From Meconema thalassinum (Eukaryota > Arthropoda > Insecta > Orthoptera > Tettigoniidae): a stretch of DNA of 64,000 nucleotides. How positions within the stretch are numbered: the first letter of the stretch is position 1; every line of letters starts with the position of its first letter. Below, in pieces: positions 57,640-64,000 of this stretch. The stretch covers positions 1,674,001 through 1,738,000 of the forward strand of contig CAMPQE020000052.1 in assembly GCA_946902985.2 (NCBI GenBank), given 5' to 3'. The notes beneath the pieces were generated by a model. The model worked only from the letters and a program-made list of their open reading frames with translations, was not told where the DNA came from and searched no databases. The position numbers and the translations under genes were made by a program.

Positions 57640-57675
57640 CACACATCAAAAAAAGTTTTGCATCACCTCGGTTCC
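57640..57675 (+). repeat. Tc1 left terminal inverted repeat
   Basis: 36 bp ending CACCTCGGTTCC. Matches the reverse complement of 59069-59104 exactly, including the run of seven A. Confidence 0.93.
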
Positions 57676-57883
57676 CAGATCTCCGGCATATAGACGTTGA
57701 CTGTGTATATTGTATCAAAGATACAGTCCCTTTGACTGTTCATAGATGTCACTAAAACTGCTCGAAGATGTAAACAACCATGCATGAGCAGGGCCTATTA
57801 GACGGAGGGGGTACGACAGCCGATCAGTTCCAGTCATTCCACCAGGACGAAGGTACGCTGCTCATGTTGTCTGTAGTTCTACC

Positions 57884-58909
57884 ATGCCTAGAAGGTCAAT
57901 ACCGCAGTTCGATCGCGTCCGCATTGTTACTTTGTGTCAAGAAGGGCTCTCAACAAGGGAAGTTTCCAGGCGTCTCAGAGTGAACCAAAGCGATGTTGTT
58001 CGGACATGGAGGAGGTACAGAGATACAGGAACTGTCGATGACAGGCCTCGCTCAGGCCGCCCAAGGGCTACTACTCTAGTGGATGACCGCTACTTACGGA
58101 TTGCCGCTCGGAGGAACCCTGACAGCAATGCCACCATGTTGAATAATGCGTTTCGTTCAGCCACAGGACGTCGTGTTTCAACTCAAACTGTGCGCAATAG
58201 GCTGCATGATGCGCAACTTCACTCCCGACGTCCATGGCGAGGTCCAGCTTTGCAACCCCGACACCATGCAGCGCGGTACAGATGGGCCCAACAACATGCT
58301 GAATGGACCCCACAGAATTGGCATCACGTTCTCTTCACCGATGAGTGTCGCATATGCCTTCAACCAGACAATCGTCGGAGACGTGTTTGGAGGCACCCTG
58401 GTCAGGCTGAACGTCTTAGACACACTGTCCAGCGAGTGCAGCAAGGTGGTGGTTCCCTGATGTTTTGGGGTGGCATTATGTGGGGCCGACGTACGCCACT
58501 GGTGGTCATGGAAGGCTCCGAAACGGCTTTACGATACCTGAATGACATCCTCCGACCCATAGTGCACCCATATCGGCAGAATATTGGAGAGGCATTTGTC
58601 TTCGTGGACGACAATTCTCGACCTCATCGTGCACATCTTGTGAATGCGTTCCTTCAAGATAACGACATCGCTCGACTACAGTGGCCAGCATGTTCGCCAG
58701 ACATGAACCCTATCGAACATGCCTGGGATATGTTGAAAAGGGCTGTTTATGGACGTCTTGACCCACCAACCACTCTGAGAGATTTACGCCGAATTGTCGT
58801 TGAGGAGTGGGACAATTTGGACCAACAGTGTCTTGATGAACTTGTGGATAGTATGCCACGACGAATACAGGCATGCATCAATGCAAGAGGACGTGCTACT
58901 GGGTATTAG
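57884..58909 (+). CDS. Tc1-like transposase, intact
   Basis: 341 codons, the usual length for Tc1 transposases, from the ATG at 57884 to a TAG. The N-terminus has a paired-type helix-turn-helix (IVTLCQEGLSTREVSRRLRV), a GRPRAT hook near residue 58 and a second DNA-binding half. The catalytic domain has FTDECRI (first Asp, near 58338), VFVDDNSRPH (second Asp, near 58605) and SPDMNPIEHAWD (Glu, near 58708). Spacing between the last two is 34 residues, so DD34E. GGSLMFWGGI is also typical. It cuts and pastes the element at TA sites. No disabling change seen. Confidence 0.95.
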   Translation: MPRRSIPQFDRVRIVTLCQEGLSTREVSRRLRVNQSDVVRTWRRYRDTGTVDDRPRSGRPRATTLVDDRYLRIAARRNPDSNATMLNNAFRSATGRRVSTQTVRNRLHDAQLHSRRPWRGPALQPRHHAARYRWAQQHAEWTPQNWHHVLFTDECRICLQPDNRRRRVWRHPGQAERLRHTVQRVQQGGGSLMFWGGIMWGRRTPLVVMEGSETALRYLNDILRPIVHPYRQNIGEAFVFVDDNSRPHRAHLVNAFLQDNDIARLQWPACSPDMNPIEHAWDMLKRAVYGRLDPPTTLRDLRRIVVEEWDNLDQQCLDELVDSMPRRIQACINARGRATGY

Positions 58910-59068
58910 AGGTAGTGGTGTGTACTGCAATCTGGACCACAAATGCTGAAAGTCTAGCTGTATGATGGTACAACATGCAATGTGTGGGTCTCATGAGCAA
59001 TAAAACGAGCTGAAATGTTGTTTGTGTTGATCTCTATTCCCTTTGTATTTAAAGGTTCCGGAACTCTT

Positions 59069-59104
59069 GGAACCGAGGTGATGCAAAACTTTTTTTGATG
59101 TGTG
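59069..59104 (-). repeat. Tc1 right terminal inverted repeat
   Basis: Begins GGAACCGAGGTGATGCAAAA and ends TTTGATGTGTG before the TA at 59105-59106. Confidence 0.93.
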
Positions 59105-59106
59105 TA

Positions 59107-60213
59107 CATAGTCGTCATAAAACTGTTCCAAGTAAAATAACCACACCTCTGTATCTTCGACAATTAAATATTGTGGATTGGCTGTAGCTGAAATTCTGCT
59201 CTGGGCACTTAAGTATTACCTCCGATGTAAAATATGTCATCATAACACAAGTCTTGTCATGTCTACCAAATTTTGGAGTCAAAACATACGAATTAAAAAG
59301 CAGATTATATTGTAAGCCTCGACAACAATGAGGCTTCAGTTTAGTAGCACTCGAAAAGGTTATCGTGAATCGTAAAAAGAATGTCAATTGTTGCAAAATA
59401 AACAGCCTCAAACTAAAGAAAATTCACCTGTAAACGTTACGGTGTTGCACCATGTACGTTATGTCAAACCACTGATCTACAACGAAATGTACCGTAGGCT
59501 ACATAAAAATCGATAGTATCAGGCTCATAGACACACGTCCTCTCCAGTCGAAAACGATGTCGCGTTTTTTGACCCTGCTGGACCCAGTTGCCGTTAATTT
59601 TGACGAACGGCACTTTGAAATCTTTCGTCATGCAGGGACAGAAATTCCATTAATTTGTTCATTTGTATGCATTAAACAATGCCAAATATGTTGTACTCAT
59701 TTGAACCCTCACATAGGCCTAGTACAAAATTCGGGGTCCGTTTGACCCTTTATAAATGGGCAATATTCATCCGGCTTTTTTGTAAGCATAATGCATGATT
59801 AATATACTATTCAATGGGTTTCTCTAAACGGGGAAGCTTCGATATATTTCAAAGAAATTCTTTTGATGAACTACACCTACAACTCGGTGGACCTGTGATT
59901 TAAAACGTCCTATTCTCAGAATGGTTTGCAGCCCTATATCGGTAAGGGCTGTGCCGATGGAGCTCCTCTTTGTCTACGGCGTCGAATTGTACTGACTCTA
60001 ACTGTTCCATACCAGTTAATCTTTCCGCTATGCTATGTATGACAAAGGAATTTGCATTCCAAATATTAATAATGATAATGAAACATTTGAGTAATTGTTA
60101 CAGAGCACAAAAAAAGAAAAAAACTATTCAGGCAAATCCCGCCACATTGGTTAGTGCCAATAAGCTAATTGTTAAATTAACTCGGTAAGGGGAAATTTAG
60201 TTTTGTTTGTTGG
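59107..60213. other. Unassigned stretch
   Basis: No gene recognised. The 62-codon plus frame at 59557-59745 has no known domain. Confidence 0.4.
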
Positions 60214-60335
60214 TATAAAACTAGCGCCGCGCCTTTACGCCTATCAGCTGTCGTGCCAGGTAGCTACGCTACGTTTGGTTGAAAATTTAAGTTTAGTTGC
60301 CTTGCGTTTGGTTTAGAGCCAACTTCTCTATAAAG
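60214..60335 (+). promoter_or_regulatory. Putative promoter and first exon (duplicate copy 1)
   Basis: TATAAAA (60214-60220) stands 32 bp before CTATCAGCTG, where the A at 60246 could be an initiator. A possible first exon ends at CTATAAAG/GTACGC (60335). The corresponding sequence at 62689-62759 keeps the initiator-like site and a donor (CTACAAAG/GTACGT) but lacks the TATA box. The direction would be to the right, away from the zinc-finger gene. Inferred from motifs only. Confidence 0.35.
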
Positions 60336-60960
60336 GTACGCACAAGCAGTTGTGTCATTTAGCATCTGTTGTTATTCCGAGATTGAACTCAACATAATTA
60401 ATAATGCAGCCAATGGTTAGTTGATTGACAACAGATTTGAGTCTATCATCTCTCAAGAGAATCCCACACATTCTCAGTCCGCGCATGACATCCGCAGTGG
60501 CGAGGGGGGGTTCATTCATTTTCTCCTTGCATGGAAAGTATTTGAAATACAGTATATAACCCGGCACCATTTTTTTAATTCACAATTTTAGACTTGTGGA
60601 AAACAGTGCCTAAAAATTAAAACTGAAATGATGCAGTTGTACCAACATGTCCATTCATGACTCCTTATAATATTGATATTATGTGAGAGACAAATATTAT
60701 TATGTACCGGTATTCATGTTCGTACTGCCTTTTCTATTGACTCTCAATCTGCCTATGTTGGTGGCTTTATCCATAATGTGTCACACTGAATGGGACATCG
60801 TGCGATAAAATTGTCTAAAATACTGAAATTAGCCAAAATATCTTTCCTATGTTGAAAACTATACCAGTAAATGATAATAATAGATTTTAACTCGTCCACT
60901 GGCCATAATCCGTGCATCGTCCTCGTATTAAAGGGAAATGAATTTGGAATTGCGGACACA
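60226..60960 (+). repeat. Segmental duplication, copy 1
   Basis: Shares with 62689-63825: CGCCTATCAGCTG, TAGCATCTGTTGTTATTC, CAAGAGAATCCCACACATTC, CGCATGACATCCGCAGTGGC, ATATTGATATTATGTGAGAG and TGTTGGTGGCTTTA, in the same order and orientation. No coding frame is kept across both copies. Confidence 0.88.
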
Positions 60961-62688
60961 AGGCGTATTTTATTTTAAAGTCACATTCATGTGTTTGCTG
61001 CATATTCATAACTATTTTAACAGTACTCTATTTTAATACTGGCGTGTCTGCAGTAGTGCATTTCTTTACACTGTGGCTAGGATTGGGAAGGAGTCATTAA
61101 GATAGGGACCACCCCAGCGTTACAGCCCCACAAGCTTAGTAGCCTATAGAGGGCTTTGTTAGTAACCATCGATAACTTTAAGGAAATACCTGCAGTGAGT
61201 CATGAATGCTACCTACAGTATGTAATGGGCGAGCCCACTAACCAAGCTTCACTGCAGTACCATTCCATCAAGCAGCTGGTATTGTTTATAATGATTGTTT
61301 ACTGGATATTCAAGACAACAATTTCTCTTTTTGCACCACCAGAGAATCTGCACTGTTGAACACAGCACTTACCCAGTTTGCACATTATTTCCTTCCCTTA
61401 TCTCAAGAGTACAATTAAGTGAAGTAGCATTGGCCTTCTTTACTTTAAAATCTGTGCATTCAGTCTCATATACAGTAGTATTTGCTGCTGACCGCACAAG
61501 ACCTGATAATCTTGCACACCATTTTTGTTCGATTAAGCCTGTTGCAATTAGGCCTGATCTATTTTAATTTTATTTGTCTTCAGTCTGGAAATTGGTCTAC
61601 ATGGCAGATATTACTTCTCTTAACATTTGGTTTGGCAATTCATACACTCGACTAGGTAAGTTCATATGTTGATAAATGAAGGATTTGTGTCCACATAGAT
61701 ATGCCTATTCCTGCGGTGTTTAGACTTGTGCAGTAAAAAGTTTAAAAAATGCCAATCTCCTTAATTTTTCCAGAGCAACCGGACCAATTTTAAGACAACT
61801 ATTTTCACCCAAAACCCTGTGCCCTTACATTTCTCAGCTTGGTTAGATGAGCAGTATAAGGGATATGCCTGTGGGTAAGATGAAGACAATGAGCTACCAA
61901 GTAAAGAAAATCAATTAGTCCCTTGTCTTTAGCTAGCGTACTTATATTAAGAGGGACAAACAAGCCAGGTGCAACAAGGATAATACAATCTCACTTCCTT
62001 CATTGTAGATGAGGGGTCCATAAAGATTTTTTTTCAAGGTGTTGGTGATAGTTTTAAAGGGTGAAACCTTGAGGTCATCATCCCCTTTTGGAGGGGGGAA
62101 GGGTAATACGTCTAGTTGGGAGGTAGGGGTAATCTGATTTATATTCTTGCAGTGTATCAAAATAATTTTGCCTACTATATTGATAGAAAAATAAATCTGT
62201 GATAACTATACCTGATGATCACAGCTAGGTTAATGAATGAATCCGAAGAAAGCTCTGAATCCCGATACGGGAAAGTACCAGCAAGAAAAGTGAGATAGGC
62301 TAGATGAAACAACGCTAAAGAATAATAATTACAGATTATCTGGTCATGTGCGGATGACTTGAAAATGGTTTAAGCTACTGCAACAGCATGAGGTGGTTGA
62401 TTAATGCTAGTTTCTACAAACACAAACTTTATAATTATGTCATCTCCCAACTTTTATTTTGCAATGAGCTTTCCGCCTTTCTTAAGCTGAGAAATACGAC
62501 GTATCCATCCGAATATTCCCAAAACCCTGAAAAATTTCCAAGGATGACATCATTTGAAATTAAATAACTTATTTTACTGTCCTACTCGGTTCTCCAGCAC
62601 GAGCCATCACACAGAACTCCTACGGACTCAGTGAGCGAGTTGCCTGAAGCTGGAATATCGCCATTCGCACGAGGTCTAGAGAACTCCA
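60961..62688. other. Unassigned spacer between the duplicate copies
   Basis: About 1.7 kb, AT-rich. No gene or mobile element recognised. Confidence 0.4.
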
Positions 62689-63825
62689 GCCGCGCCTTGA
62701 CGCCTATCAGCTGTTGGTAGCTACGGTTCGCTTGTTTCGCAGCCAACTTCTCTACAAAGGTACGTACAGCCAGTTGAGTCCTTTAGCATCTGTTGTTATT
62801 CTGAGATTGAACTATCCGTCCACCAGCTCATGGTCTTAGGGGGCTGAAGGGGAGAGGAGAGACATTCCAGCTGCGTTGATTGAGTGGACGTGCCGCTGCA
62901 GGTATCGCCAACTCAGCACCGATGTTTTTCACGCTACGGTTCCTCACCGCTACTATACTCTCGTTTAGTTTTAATTATGAAATCGTACGGGTCAGTAGTA
63001 GGTTGGCACTATTGTCGTTCGAGTAGAGTCCAGCTGACTCGTTACATTCCTTCCACGGACCTTCAGCTGGCGGACGGATAGTAATTAGTAATGCAGCCGA
63101 TGGCCAGTTGATTCACAACAGATTTGAGTCTATCATCTCTCAAGAGAATCCCACACATTCTCAGTCCGCGCATGACATCCGCAGTGGCGAGGGGGATCAT
63201 TCATACAGTAAGGTAGTTGTGTACATTATTAAAATGATATTTCACTGCAACATGTCCATACATGACTGTTTATAATATTGATATTATGTGAGAGACAAAT
63301 ATTATTATGCTACGGTATCCACGTTCGTACTGCCATTACTATGGCTCTCAGTCTGCCTGTGTTGGTGGCTTTATGTGCATCATTGGGGAATAAATTACAG
63401 TAACTCCTCATGTACCGAATTATCGTTAATAAAACGAAGAAACAGTGACGTAGATACGCACATTAGGCAGCCCAAAGCGACGTGAAGAAAGTCACCAATC
63501 GCACACTTAGAAAATAACATTGATCCATGTCTAGCTCCAACACCGGAGGAGGAGCCTCGGTGAGAGTAGAGTGTATGGCTTTTGCGAAGTTAAGATCGTG
63601 ACCACATTTAAAATATACAAGATTACGGTATAGAAGCCTCGCTGGCGGTAGTGTTCAAAATTGTGTAACACAGAATGAGACAGCATCGTACGATAAAATG
63701 TCCTCAAATATTGAAATAAACCAAAATACCTTTTCTAAAGATGAAAAGTAAATCAGGAAATGATGTAATAATGTCCTACTGTAATACTGTCCATAGCCCG
63801 CGCACCGTCCTCCTTTTAGATCACT
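62689..63825 (+). repeat. Segmental duplication, copy 2
   Basis: Direct copy of 60226-60960, longer because of extra sequence at about 62822-63070 and 63380-63650. The rest of the window (63826-64000) shows nothing recognisable. Confidence 0.88.
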
Positions 63826-64000
63826 CCAACTGTGTGCACCGTTATGTGCTTACATTTGTTGAATCCAGACCGATGGCCTTTGCCTCGACCAATAATTATT
63901 AGCTAGCAGCCATATATACTCCCCTGGTTTATGTGGGGTACTCGCGTATCATTAATCTTTATCCAGGTCAGACCTGCGCCGTGTATTTTGTATCCTGCAT

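Larger units (their letters stand above)
57640..59104 (+). mobile_element. Tc1/mariner transposon, complete
   Basis: 1465 bp flanked by TA (57638-57639 and 59105-59106). Terminal inverted repeats start CACACATCAAAAAAAGTTTT and are identical over 36 bp, with further similarity inside. One uninterrupted transposase gene fills the centre. Structure and coding frame are intact, so recent transposition is likely. Confidence 0.95.

Overview
This is eukaryotic nuclear DNA, most likely from an insect. It has split genes with consensus GT/AG splice sites, tRNA-derived SINEs, a Penelope-like element, non-LTR retrotransposon fragments, a Ty3/Gypsy LTR element, an intact Tc1-like transposon, a Harbinger remnant and a protein-primed-type B DNA polymerase element. 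The repeat load and the layout of the zinc-finger gene remind me of large-genome polyneopterans such as Orthoptera. That last step is only an impression.

Layout. 1-874: 3' end of a Penelope-like element (GIY-YIG endonuclease tail plus a hammerhead-ribozyme-like motif). 875-13784: a palindrome of about 12.9 kb. Each arm carries a decayed C2H2 / OTU-like / endonuclease VII / family-B DNA polymerase gene pointing to the centre, and the two arms are joined by a loop of about 54 nt. 13785-23172: SINEs, LINE pieces, a Harbinger remnant and unassigned DNA. 23173-57090, minus strand: one C2H2 zinc-finger gene. Four short upstream exons (57.09, 56.83, 51.64 and 49.10 kb) join in perfect codon phase to a large finger exon (24.84-23.17 kb). 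That finger exon carries three stops and two frameshifts in this assembly.

Intron 4 of the gene (24.2 kb) holds most of the mobile DNA. It contains a divergent repeat block (28.5-31.2 kb), a LINE endonuclease reading frame cut in two (32.1 and 45.65 kb), a 264-bp satellite of about 26 units at the cut, and a 6.65-kb Gypsy element inside the satellite with an ATAT target duplication. The insertion order is therefore LINE, then satellite, then Gypsy. The satellite looks like a drastically deleted Penelope-like element. Its units keep a hammerhead-like fold in which both the helices and the core C3-G8 pair differ from the Penelope copy in a coordinated way. The Gypsy gag-pol junction has a GGGAAAC slippery heptamer, a 7-nt spacer and an 8-bp hairpin.

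Intron 2 contains a minisatellite of about 41-42 bp. A complete Tc1-like transposon lies about 550 bp upstream of exon 1 of the gene. The right end carries a direct duplication (60.2-60.96 and 62.69-63.83 kb) whose first part looks like a promoter plus a first exon. No prokaryotic features, rRNA genes or real tRNA genes were seen.
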